Part shown: piece by piece, positions 7,734-15,701 of the stretch
Layout of the letters: each line of letters begins with the position of its first letter
How positions within the stretch are numbered: the stretch's first letter is position 1
Assembly (NCBI GenBank): GCA_018266395.1
Contig: JAFEAM010000016.1
Span: 1-35,935, forward strand
DNA: 35,935 bases
From: Bacteroidota bacterium
GTDB lineage: Bacteria > Bacteroidota > Bacteroidia > Cytophagales > Cyclobacteriaceae
Direction of reading: 5' to 3'
Made by a program: the position numbers and the translations under genes
The notes under the pieces: generated by a model
What the model was told of the DNA's origin: nothing
Databases searched by the model: none
Seen by the model: only the letters and a program-made list of their open reading frames with translations

Positions 7734-8408
7734 ATGAAACACACACCCTTTTTTGCAGTAGTCATAATACTCGTTGCTCTGGTTGGTCCCGCCTATGGAC
7801 AGAAGAATGTTTACACCACGACCGGCGGTGAATGGATTTTTTCGGAGGCGAGCGCGACTCTTGGCGGATCGGAAGCCAATTCGATCCTCCGCTTCTCCCC
7901 TGTCTTCAACTTTCAAAGCCAGGTTCATCGCGATTTCAATGATCACGCCGGCCTCATGACCGGCATTGCATTGCGCAACGTGGGCTTTATTGTAGATGAT
8001 CCCAACAACGCCAATACGCGGTACAAGGTCAGAAGTTACAACATTGGTATTCCCATAGGGCTCAAGCTGGGTAAAATGGATGGCCGCTATTTCTTTGGAG
8101 GGTACGAACTGGAGATCCCCATCAACTACAAACAAAAGACCTTCGTGGATGAAAAGAAGACCGACAAATTTGATGTCTGGTTCTCATCCCGTCAGCCTTC
8201 CATCTATAACACGGTGTTTGTAGGCATGGGGCTTCCTGAAGGTATGCAGATCAAATTCAAGTACTACCTCGACAACTGGTTCAACCAGAGTTACAAGGAC
8301 AGCAATGGCAATGCGATTTACGCAAACACGAAAGTCAATGTGTTCTATTTGTCACTCACCTTCCAGATATTGAAGGGAACAAGTTTCTACTACAAGCACA
8401 AAGACTAG
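7734..8408 (+). CDS. Predicted outer-membrane beta-barrel protein
   Basis: The 224-residue product has a cleavable signal peptide (FFAVVIILVALVGPAYG, cut before QKNV). Alternating amphipathic strands follow, e.g. SILRFSPVFNFQSQVH, GLMTGIALRNVGFI, SYNIGIPIGLKLGKM, RYFFGGYELEIPINY and KVNVFYLSLTFQI. These features suit a small barrel of the PorT/OmpA-beta-barrel kind. No specific family is recognised. It follows the M48 gene by 31 bp but has its own -7-like element. It converges with the gene at 8415-9029 with only 6 bp between stop codons, and no terminator is visible. Confidence 0.65.
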   Translation: MKHTPFFAVVIILVALVGPAYGQKNVYTTTGGEWIFSEASATLGGSEANSILRFSPVFNFQSQVHRDFNDHAGLMTGIALRNVGFIVDDPNNANTRYKVRSYNIGIPIGLKLGKMDGRYFFGGYELEIPINYKQKTFVDEKKTDKFDVWFSSRQPSIYNTVFVGMGLPEGMQIKFKYYLDNWFNQSYKDSNGNAIYANTKVNVFYLSLTFQILKGTSFYYKHKD

Positions 8409-8414
8409 ACCCAG

Positions 8415-9029
8415 TCAGAAGTCCTTCCCTAAGGTCACAAGAACAAAGGCGTTGTTAGTGCCTATGTCAAAACCATAGGTAGTGACTTGCCATTTTTTCA
8501 GTTGAAATCCGATCAAGGGAGCTTTCTGAAGTTCAAGTTCTGACCTGTAAAGGCGGGTGCGCTGGATCGATACGCCAAACCAAAGCCACTCCTTCAGGTT
8601 ATAGGTGATATCTGTCCAGTTATAATAGTAGCTGGCATTCTTATCACCGGTGTCGAACAGGTATTCGGTCTCGCTGTAGATTTCAAATTTCCTGTAGCTG
8701 AAGTCAAACTCAAATCCTGGTGCGATTCCCTGTGTATTACCAAGCACGACGCCGACCATAGGCGTCAGGGCAAAGTCCACTTTTTTACCCCAATGAAAGT
8801 TATATCCAGCCCATGCAGATAGAGTTCTAAGATCTTCATAGTTGTATCGTGCCTCCAGGTGCAGTTTGTTGTGATTGGCCGTTACAACCGGGTTCAGGAT
8901 ATAGTTTCCAGGGATAAAATAGTTGTTGGCCTCCACTCCGATCTCCCACTTCGTACTGTCGGCACCCTGTGAAAAAGCAGTGATCGCACTGCATGACATC
9001 ATGATGAGCAGAAATATCCCCGCTTTCAT
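8415..9029 (-). CDS. Predicted outer-membrane protein, last gene of the antiporter cluster
   Basis: The 204-residue protein has a signal peptide (IFLLIMMSCSAITAFSQ) followed by repeated amphipathic strands (LHLEARYNYEDLRTLSAWAG, FALTPMVGVVLGN, FEFDFSYRKFEIYSETEYLF, WLWFGVSIQRTRLYR, AFVLVTLGKDF). It ends in a C-terminal aromatic Phe, as many outer-membrane barrels do. Its start codon overlaps the stop of the membrane protein gene upstream (ATGA at 9026-9029), so translation of the two is probably coupled. No named family is recognised. The placement suggests an outer-membrane partner or porin for the ion-transport proteins encoded just before it. Confidence 0.65.
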   Translation of the reverse strand: MKAGIFLLIMMSCSAITAFSQGADSTKWEIGVEANNYFIPGNYILNPVVTANHNKLHLEARYNYEDLRTLSAWAGYNFHWGKKVDFALTPMVGVVLGNTQGIAPGFEFDFSYRKFEIYSETEYLFDTGDKNASYYYNWTDITYNLKEWLWFGVSIQRTRLYRSELELQKAPLIGFQLKKWQVTTYGFDIGTNNAFVLVTLGKDF

Positions 9030-9709
9030 CCTCCCAGCGACATCGTGATGGAAACCAGGATCACCCCGATGAGTGTATAGATCAGGCCCGTGAGCCAGGG
9101 ACGGAATCCCCCGTAATGAGCAAGCCTGAATCCTCCGATGAATAACAACACCAGCGTGATGCCATTCGACACCCTGAGGGCCAACAGCATGTCCTTCATA
9201 AAGACAAATGGCAGCGCCACAGGTAATGTGCTCACAAAGACGATAAAGAATATCTGAATCGCAGCAACGAAATCACCAGTTGACAATAGCCCATTCCTTG
9301 GAGGCAGTGGTATATCCTTAAGTTCAATGCGTATCCTGCTGATCTCCTCTGCGTTGAGCAAATGCCCTACTACCGGGGGAAATTCCTCCCGGATAATCTG
9401 ATCAGCGCTTTCATCTTTGCTATGCTTCAACTTCAGCAGCATTTTACGGGCATGTCCGCGCTCCACCAGCACATTCATCAGGTACATGATGCCGTCGACA
9501 ATACCCCAGGCCACATTGCAGCCCAATGCAGCCCATAACAGCTTACCCACTTCATCCCTGCCATCGGCTGATGCACTTATGGCCCCGGTGAAGGTCAGAA
9601 CCATGATCAGTCCAAAAAGGACCTCTGAGATTCTGTCAATAGGGCTTAGTGCGGATGAATCCCTGACGATATTCTTCCAGAAGACTGCACTGCGATCTTT
9701 GTTTATCAT
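9026..9709 (-). CDS. VIT1/CCC1-like integral membrane protein
   Basis: This 227-residue membrane protein resembles the VIT1/CCC1 family of iron/manganese transporters. The first part (DRISEVLFGLIMVLTFTGAIS, residues about 24-45, then WAALGCNVAWGIVDGIMYLM) matches the opening helices and the conserved Gly-rich, Asp-containing helix of that family. A cytosolic segment of about 60 charged residues (about 85-145) precedes three C-terminal helices. It lacks the full length of a classical VIT protein, so transport of Fe or Mn is inferred from family resemblance only. ATGA overlaps join it to the antiporter gene upstream and the barrel gene downstream. Confidence 0.7.
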   Translation of the reverse strand: MINKDRSAVFWKNIVRDSSALSPIDRISEVLFGLIMVLTFTGAISASADGRDEVGKLLWAALGCNVAWGIVDGIMYLMNVLVERGHARKMLLKLKHSKDESADQIIREEFPPVVGHLLNAEEISRIRIELKDIPLPPRNGLLSTGDFVAAIQIFFIVFVSTLPVALPFVFMKDMLLALRVSNGITLVLLFIGGFRLAHYGGFRPWLTGLIYTLIGVILVSITMSLGG

Positions 9710-11145
9710 GCCTGGGTGGATTGAATATTCCTATAGGCCTTCATAAGTGCTATGGGTGACAAAAGTACCGTGGCCAAAATAACAATTACCGTCGCTGTAT
9801 AGAATTTTGCGTCTATGATACCCATGGATTTGCCGATGTTGGCAAAAATAAGGACCACTTCACCCCGGGGGACCATTCCCCAACCCACGGCAAGCTTCGA
9901 AAAGGATGAGGGCAGGAAAATACCTGCAAGTAGTTTACCTCCTATGGCGGCTGCGGACAGTATCACACCAGTCAAAATCACATTTACATCTGTAAACAAG
10001 GTAATATCAACCTGCATGCCCATCAGCACAAAGAACACAGGGACGAACACACCTTCCAGAGGGGAAACCAGGGAAGTAATGGTCATCTTCTCTTTCATCT
10101 CGCTCTTAAACATCTCATCCGTAATCATGAGACCGGCAAAGTATGCCCCGATGATCATCGCCAGGCCCATCAGATCGGCCAGGTAGCATAGCGTCAGCAT
10201 CAGGATGAAAGGCAGCAACAAACGGGCGGATTTCAGATCAAGTCTTTCCAGATAGGGAATTATGCGAGGCAATGCCACCAGGCCAAAGAGAAGCACGCCT
10301 GCGAGGAAGGCGGCGATCTTTACCAGAATCATCACCACACTCGAGTTTCCTTCTCCTCCTGAGACCATTACGTTGGCCAGGACCGCCAGCAATATCAATC
10401 CAATGATGTCGTCAAAAACGGCAGCGCCCATGGTCACCTTCGCTTCACTTGTCTCCAGTTTGCCAAGATCTTTCAAGACGCGGGCTGTGATTCCTGCACT
10501 GGTGGATCCCACGGTGGCGGCGCCAAAGAAGGCAAGCCTGGGATCTGCGTTGGCGAGGAAAAATTTCAGTGACAGAATGCCCAGACCAAGAGTGGCAACC
10601 ACTCCTACCACCGCCACGGCCAACGCTCGAACACCAACCTTGAACAAGTCCTGAATGCTTCCCTCAAGACCCACCATAAAAAGCAGCAATGAAATTCCGA
10701 TCGTCGAGAAGAGCTGTATGGACCGCGCAAGGTTAATCCTCGAAGCGGCGTGTCCGGATCCCATAAGGTCAGAGAGTGCGGCACGATCAGCGTCAGGGAG
10801 GGCAGGATCAGAGAGTGCTTGGCTTGTGGCCTCGGCGAGTGTCTTTCCCTCCTCCTCAACTGTTGCAACCACGTGTTGGATCAGTTCCAGGTGGCGGACG
10901 ACATGAATCACCGGGCGATCCATCATAACCAGTACAGTGCCCAACAGGATTCCAATGACGAGTTCACCGAGTACGGTTGATAGCTTAAGTTTATTTGCAA
11001 TGAAGCGGCCCAGTAATGCTGCGATAAGTACAATCCCAAAGGCTTCAAAGATCGGGGCTGAGACATCTCCATGATGTTCTTCCGAGGCGATGGCAACTGC
11101 AGGTGCGAGCACCAGTGCCGGAAACAGAAAAAGGAAACGGTGCAT
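9706..11145 (-). CDS. CPA2-family cation:proton antiporter
   Basis: The 479-residue protein has an N-terminal signal-like helix followed by about twelve transmembrane helices of the Na_H_Exchanger fold. The key motif GAAVFDDIIGLILLAV (about 242-257) holds the two adjacent Asp residues of the ion site. LGELVIGILLGTVLV and SIQLFSTIGISLLLFMVGLEG are the other family signatures. A charged loop of about 50 residues at about 85-140 (EEEGKTLAEATSQALSDPALPDADRA) interrupts the usual helix 2-3 connection. No cytosolic TrkA-N or TrkA-C domain is present. It probably exchanges Na+ or K+ for H+ at the inner membrane. It starts 15 bp after the MBL gene and overlaps the VIT1-like gene by 4 bp. Confidence 0.9.
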   Translation of the reverse strand: MHRFLFLFPALVLAPAVAIASEEHHGDVSAPIFEAFGIVLIAALLGRFIANKLKLSTVLGELVIGILLGTVLVMMDRPVIHVVRHLELIQHVVATVEEEGKTLAEATSQALSDPALPDADRAALSDLMGSGHAASRINLARSIQLFSTIGISLLLFMVGLEGSIQDLFKVGVRALAVAVVGVVATLGLGILSLKFFLANADPRLAFFGAATVGSTSAGITARVLKDLGKLETSEAKVTMGAAVFDDIIGLILLAVLANVMVSGGEGNSSVVMILVKIAAFLAGVLLFGLVALPRIIPYLERLDLKSARLLLPFILMLTLCYLADLMGLAMIIGAYFAGLMITDEMFKSEMKEKMTITSLVSPLEGVFVPVFFVLMGMQVDITLFTDVNVILTGVILSAAAIGGKLLAGIFLPSSFSKLAVGWGMVPRGEVVLIFANIGKSMGIIDAKFYTATVIVILATVLLSPIALMKAYRNIQSTQA

Positions 11146-11160
11146 TTATCTTGAATAAAA

Positions 11161-12555
11161 CTACAATTCGAATACTTCCCCAATACGAGGCAACTGCGGC
11201 TTCAGTTTGTACTTCCGCGTGATGAGATCAGCCAAAGCCTGCCTGGGGCCATCTTCACCGTGCGTAATTACAACGCGCGGTTTGGCGCGTGCGAGAGATG
11301 AAAACCAGTTCATCAGATCTGATTGTCCCGCATGTGCACTGAAGCCACCCAGTGTGTGCACCTTGGCCTTAACGATCTTCTCCTCTCCAAATATGGAAAC
11401 CTTGTTTGCCTTTTCCACCAATCTTCTTCCCAGCGAGCCCACGGATTGATAGCCCACAATCAGGACATGGCAATCGGGATCACTGAGATTCCTCGACAAG
11501 TGATGAAGGATGCGTCCACCGTTGCACATACCTGCTCCAGCCAGGATCATACAAGGGCCCTTGATGTTGTTCAAGGCCTTGGACGACTCTGCCGTCGCGC
11601 TGGGTATGAAGTACTGCCCGTCCAGCGGGAATACACCCTTTCTCTTCAGTTCCTGGTATTCCTCATCGAGGAGGTTCTGGTTCTCACGGTAGACTTCAAA
11701 GGCTTTGATTGCCATGGGACTGTCCAGGTAAACCGGAAAGGGTTTGATCTTGCCGGCGGCGAAAAATTCCGCCATGTGGTAGATGATTTGCTGGGACCGG
11801 CCGATGGCAAAACTTGGCACGAGAATTTTGCCCCTGCTCTCCGCCGCTATCCTGATAATTTCTTCAAACTCTTTTAATGTCTCATCATAGGATCGGTGAT
11901 CACGGTCGCCATAAGTCGATTCCAGAAAAACCATATCTGCTTTCTGAAAATGATCAAATGGGTTCAGCATGGGGAAAATGATCGGGCCGAGGTCACCGGA
12001 GAAGCAGACCACTTTGGTCTTGCCATCTTCTTTCACAGTGATTTCAATACTTCCGGAGCCAAGCATGTGACCAGCCTCGATCCACCGGGCACGAATGCCG
12101 GGACCTACTTCCACGGATTCATTCAACTTCACTGGCCTTGCGAGGTCTTTCATTACCTCCACGTGCTCCGTGTTGTAAAGAGGCTCTTTGGGAGGTTCCC
12201 CCTTCTTCCATTTCCGTTTGTTGTAACGGATGGCATCCGCCACCTGCAAGCGGGCCGAATCCTGTAATATAATCTGTGACAAATCCAGTGTCTGATCTGT
12301 GGCAAATATCGGACTGTCAAACCCGTATTTGATCAGCATGGGCACCCGGCCCGTGTGATCCAGGTGGCCATGGGTCAGGAGGATCGCATGGATCAGGCTT
12401 GGCTTCACACCCTGAGGGAGCTTATTCTTTTCCTCCGAAGTCTTGCTTCCCTGGAACATCCCGGCGTCCACCAGGATATTGCACTTGTTGGCCTGGATGA
12501 GGTACGCTGAACCGGTCACTTCTCCGCCTGCGGCACCGAGCACTTTGATCTTCAT
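11161..12555 (-). CDS. MBL-fold, beta-CASP and RMMBL-domain RNA-processing hydrolase
   Basis: The 464-residue protein carries the metallo-beta-lactamase zinc motif THGHLDH at residues 61-67. Further motifs are CFSGDLG and STYGDRDH, a beta-CASP domain (GKILVPSFAIGRSQQIIY, then GAGMCNGGRILHHL) and a C-terminal RMMBL motif GGFSAHAGQSDLMNWF. This is the YsnF/CPSF-73-like architecture of bacterial and archaeal ribonucleases, of typical length. The usual role is endo- or exonucleolytic RNA cleavage. It lies 38 bp after the LOG-like gene and 15 bp before the antiporter gene, inside the long minus-strand block. Confidence 0.9.
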   Translation of the reverse strand: MKIKVLGAAGGEVTGSAYLIQANKCNILVDAGMFQGSKTSEEKNKLPQGVKPSLIHAILLTHGHLDHTGRVPMLIKYGFDSPIFATDQTLDLSQIILQDSARLQVADAIRYNKRKWKKGEPPKEPLYNTEHVEVMKDLARPVKLNESVEVGPGIRARWIEAGHMLGSGSIEITVKEDGKTKVVCFSGDLGPIIFPMLNPFDHFQKADMVFLESTYGDRDHRSYDETLKEFEEIIRIAAESRGKILVPSFAIGRSQQIIYHMAEFFAAGKIKPFPVYLDSPMAIKAFEVYRENQNLLDEEYQELKRKGVFPLDGQYFIPSATAESSKALNNIKGPCMILAGAGMCNGGRILHHLSRNLSDPDCHVLIVGYQSVGSLGRRLVEKANKVSIFGEEKIVKAKVHTLGGFSAHAGQSDLMNWFSSLARAKPRVVITHGEDGPRQALADLITRKYKLKPQLPRIGEVFEL

Positions 12556-12593
12556 AGGTTAAATAATTATCAAATGGGGTTAGGTTGAAATAG

Positions 12594-13385
12594 TCACTTC
12601 TTACGGGTCTTTTTCAATTTCTTTTTCAATCCGGGAGGCATGCTGCGCATCACCATGTCGAGTGCCTCCTCGGGAGTGTCCACAATCCTGGCAAAGCCTA
12701 TTTCTTCCTCACTGAACACACCCTGCGAAGCCATGAATGCAACAAAATCCCGTAGTCCCGACCAGAACTTCTCCCCAACCAGGATGACAGGAAAGGGGCC
12801 AATCTTCTTGCACTGAATCAGTGTAGCGGCTTCGAACAATTCATCCAGTGTGCCGATCCCGCCGGGCATGACAATGAAGGCACAGCTGTACTTTACCAGC
12901 ATGACCTTCCGCACAAAGAAGTAATTGAATTCAATACTCTTCGTCACATAAGGATTGGGATGTTGCTCGTGTGGTAAAACAATGTTCAGACCATACGTGG
13001 GACTTCCCGCTTCCCAGGCGCCGCGGTTGGCGGCTTCCATGGCACCTGGACCTCCGCCCGTCAGAATGTTGAACCCGGCCTCTCCGAAAACTTTGCCAGT
13101 CTTGCGCGACAATTCGTAATAAGGGTCGCCTTCCCTGAAACGGGCTGATCCAAAAACAGTAACTGCCGGCCCGATCTCTTTCAGGTCCCTGAATCCCATC
13201 TTGAACTCTTTCATGATGCGGTTCAGGCGTTTCTTCTCCTTCTCCCATGTTCTTACTTCGGTCAGAAACTTTCGTTCACCATTGGCTTCCACCGGCAGCT
13301 CGTAGTCCATCTGCATCTGCTTCCATGTCTGGACCCAGGCCTTTTCCCAGGATTGAGGTGTGATCTTTTTGTGTTGTGCGGCCAT
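12594..13385 (-). CDS. LOG/TIGR00730 family Rossmann-fold protein
   Basis: The 263-residue product contains both signature motifs of the LOG phosphoribohydrolase family: GGGPGAMEAANRGA (110-123) and PGGIGTLDE (174-182). Family members hydrolyse nucleoside 5'-monophosphates, including cytokinin ribotides, to free base and ribose 5-phosphate; bacterial members often act as nucleotide nucleosidases. The protein carries a charged N-terminal extension of about 70 residues (rich in Lys, Trp and Glu) and a Lys-rich tail, making it longer than the minimal 190-residue enzymes. It follows the cytochrome gene by 35 bp and precedes the MBL ribonuclease gene, so co-transcription with both is likely. Confidence 0.88.
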   Translation of the reverse strand: MAAQHKKITPQSWEKAWVQTWKQMQMDYELPVEANGERKFLTEVRTWEKEKKRLNRIMKEFKMGFRDLKEIGPAVTVFGSARFREGDPYYELSRKTGKVFGEAGFNILTGGGPGAMEAANRGAWEAGSPTYGLNIVLPHEQHPNPYVTKSIEFNYFFVRKVMLVKYSCAFIVMPGGIGTLDELFEAATLIQCKKIGPFPVILVGEKFWSGLRDFVAFMASQGVFSEEEIGFARIVDTPEEALDMVMRSMPPGLKKKLKKTRKK

Positions 13386-13420
13386 TTATGGTTTGGGTGT
13401 TTGCCGATCTCTCCGAAGTC

Positions 13421-14818
13421 TCACTTCCGGTGATAAACGACAGTGTCGGATGAAAGATGTTTTAGTATTGCGTTACCCGTATCAATTTCCAGTATAGGAT
13501 GTAGGCTTTTGAAATCCAATAGCTGCTTACGATCCAACTGAACCCCAAAGAGATAAACCTTTCGCAGGGATGGGATATCACCCAATGCTGGTAATACTTC
13601 AGTGGTAACTCGCGTATCGACAAGGTTAAGTTGCTGAAGGTTTTTCAAAGAGGCGAGCTTCTTCACTCCCGTATCAGAAATACCCGTGTGATCCAGGAAC
13701 AGGACCCGCAACTCACCCAATGTGGCCACCCATTGAAGATCATCATCAATGATATCACACCCGGAAAGGCGCAGCCGGATGATCTGCGGAGCAAGTTCAT
13801 GCAGTGTTGACACCAGCTCTTCTGGTATCTGTTTTAAAAAGGTGAGATTCACCTCCAAAGCATTGGATTCCGCAGCTACCGGCACCACCAATGCGCCCAT
13901 AGAGCGTATTTTCAACACGACCGCTTCATCGGGTGCCGGGAATTCAGGCAATGGTTCGGAAGAAGGACTACTCTTCAACTGTTCCACATAGGTGATAAAG
14001 ACTTTTTGGTCGGGATAATCTGCTACACGGGCTCCTTCTTCAGCACCGCTGTTGATCCAGGCCTGAAGAATATCCATCTCAGAACTGGTAAGCTGAGGTT
14101 TCTCTTCGGGGGGCATGTGGTCTTTCTCCTCTATCGGCAATAGTATCCGTCTTACCAGTTCTCCCTTGACGGGCTCCAGCATATGACCATGCTTACCACC
14201 TGCCTGAATTCCATTCAAATCATCCAGCCGCAATTTGCCTTTCTGTTTCCTGCTGCCATGGCATCCCACGCACTTTTCATCCAAAAGCGGTCTGATCAGA
14301 TCTTCGTAAACTTTTGCGTCCCCGGCAGGCCCAGTGTATTTTCTGATCGAGGTGACGGCCAGAACTGCTGAGTCCAATGCGGAGGGTTGAAGAAAATCCT
14401 CACCGTGCGTCAGCATTCCACCCTGGTGGCCGGTAAGGGTCATCAGGATCACCAGGCAAGTGATCAGTAAAGTGCTCACGCTTCTGTGTGTGGATTTGGA
14501 AAGGGACCATGTGAATCTTCTTTGAAGATAGGCCACGCATGCGAGCACGGCAGTTGCGATCCCACCCTTTTGGTGCGTTGCCAGAATAACTTCTTCATAG
14601 CCACCCTCCTGCGCGAGAAGGTAGCCCGTAACTGCAGATGCCACCGCTCCAAGGGCGCCCCAGAACAAAAGCAATCGGACTCCTCTTCTCAGCTTTCGTC
14701 CTCCTTTAGATCGCACATACAATTCAAGAAGAAATGCAGCGATCAGAATGCCAATCGGCAGATGGACCAGCAGAGGATGGAGACGACCCAGCAGTTGATA
14801 AGCCATCGGGTCAGGCAT
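13421..14818 (-). CDS. DUF2231 membrane / planctomycete-type cytochrome c / leucine-rich repeat protein
   Basis: Three parts are visible in 465 residues. First is a DUF2231 membrane domain (HPLLVHLPIGILIAAFLLEL at 14-33, then three more helices to about 135). A PSCyt1-like cytochrome domain follows at about 168-260, with heme motif CVGCH at 183-187 and likely distal Met in DHMPPEEKP. Last are leucine-rich repeats at about 325-450 (IRLRLSGCDIIDDDL, LRVLFLDHTGISDTGVKKL, LQQLNLVDTRV). It probably passes electrons in the periplasm while anchored in the inner membrane. The start overlaps the end of the TIM-barrel gene by 8 bp; an in-frame ATG 12 nt downstream is also possible. It closes the four-gene module. 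Confidence 0.85.
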   Translation of the reverse strand: MPDPMAYQLLGRLHPLLVHLPIGILIAAFLLELYVRSKGGRKLRRGVRLLLFWGALGAVASAVTGYLLAQEGGYEEVILATHQKGGIATAVLACVAYLQRRFTWSLSKSTHRSVSTLLITCLVILMTLTGHQGGMLTHGEDFLQPSALDSAVLAVTSIRKYTGPAGDAKVYEDLIRPLLDEKCVGCHGSRKQKGKLRLDDLNGIQAGGKHGHMLEPVKGELVRRILLPIEEKDHMPPEEKPQLTSSEMDILQAWINSGAEEGARVADYPDQKVFITYVEQLKSSPSSEPLPEFPAPDEAVVLKIRSMGALVVPVAAESNALEVNLTFLKQIPEELVSTLHELAPQIIRLRLSGCDIIDDDLQWVATLGELRVLFLDHTGISDTGVKKLASLKNLQQLNLVDTRVTTEVLPALGDIPSLRKVYLFGVQLDRKQLLDFKSLHPILEIDTGNAILKHLSSDTVVYHRK

Positions 14819-15695
14819 ATCGCTTGCGGATCAGGTCCATCATATGGACATTGATCTCCCATTGATTTGAAACGGGTTGCCGTGTGTACGGGATGGCCGG
14901 CATATAATCCACAGGACCAAATTCTGTCAGAAAGGTCAATCTCTTTCCTTCTGACTTCTTTCGTTTTACCACCTCATCCCACCAGGCCAGGTGCGCGTCA
15001 AGAGCCTTCTTCCATTCCGGTGCACGGGGGTCATTCACTTGCGGACCCTCCTGATGGCCGATCCTGGCGTGAATGTGATCCGTTCTGCTCAAAGCCATGG
15101 TCACGGTCTCTGTCTGATCCTCAAGCAATGACTCGTGCACATTGCACCAGTGTGAAATGTCCAGCGTCAGGCGAACGGGAGTCTTCTCCATAAACTGACG
15201 GCATACCGGCGCCGAGTAGAGTATCCTGGACCGGTGCGTTTCATGATAGATGGGCACGCCGGATTTTGCACTTACATCATTTGTGAGATCGATGAACTGC
15301 TTGTTCTGCTCAAAGGAAAAATGATCCCTTCCGGAATGACAGTTGATGTAGAGCGGCTTCATCTTGACTGCTGCATCAAGGCTCGTGCGGAATTGTGAGA
15401 AGTGGGTATTAAAGTCCCGGTCGGAACCTCCGACCAGAAAACCGTATCGCAATCCTTCTCCAGCGACTGCCTTCTCAAACTGGTCACGGTCGGCAGCATC
15501 TGAAGGATACCATACTTCTACGCCGTCATAGCCGGCAGTTTTTGCTTTATGTGCGAACTCATTCCAGGATCCCTGGAAACCCCAGTTTGTTGCCAGCACG
15601 ATCAGTTCAAATCCTGCAGCTGCGTTTGCACTCACAGCTCCGGCAAGCAGTGAGCCGCCGGTCATTCCCATAAATTCTCTTCGGGTCAAATCCAT
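14811..15695 (-). CDS. Tat-exported sugar phosphate isomerase/epimerase-like TIM barrel
   Basis: The 294-residue protein opens with a twin-arginine signal (TRREFMGMTGGSLL, ending near ANAAAG). An AP-endonuclease-2-type TIM barrel follows: FAHKAKTAGYDGVEVWYPSD, PLYINCHSGRDHFSFEQ, VPIYHETHRSRI, RLTLDISHWCNVHESLL, DHIHARIGHQEGPQV and LTFLTEFGP. The His, Asp and Glu residues in these strands are those that bind the divalent metal in the family. Export by Tat suggests folding and metal loading in the cytoplasm before periplasmic action. The usual reaction is isomerisation or epimerisation of sugars or inositols; the substrate here is unknown. Its stop overlaps the cytochrome gene, and the DUF1501 gene ends 6 bp upstream. 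Confidence 0.85.
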   Translation of the reverse strand: MDLTRREFMGMTGGSLLAGAVSANAAAGFELIVLATNWGFQGSWNEFAHKAKTAGYDGVEVWYPSDAADRDQFEKAVAGEGLRYGFLVGGSDRDFNTHFSQFRTSLDAAVKMKPLYINCHSGRDHFSFEQNKQFIDLTNDVSAKSGVPIYHETHRSRILYSAPVCRQFMEKTPVRLTLDISHWCNVHESLLEDQTETVTMALSRTDHIHARIGHQEGPQVNDPRAPEWKKALDAHLAWWDEVVKRKKSEGKRLTFLTEFGPVDYMPAIPYTRQPVSNQWEINVHMMDLIRKRYA

Positions 15696-15701
15696 AATCT
15701 G

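Noticed and set aside
9417-10654. Plus-strand open frames opposite the antiporter and VIT1-like genes
   Set aside because: They are antisense shadows of well-supported membrane protein genes.
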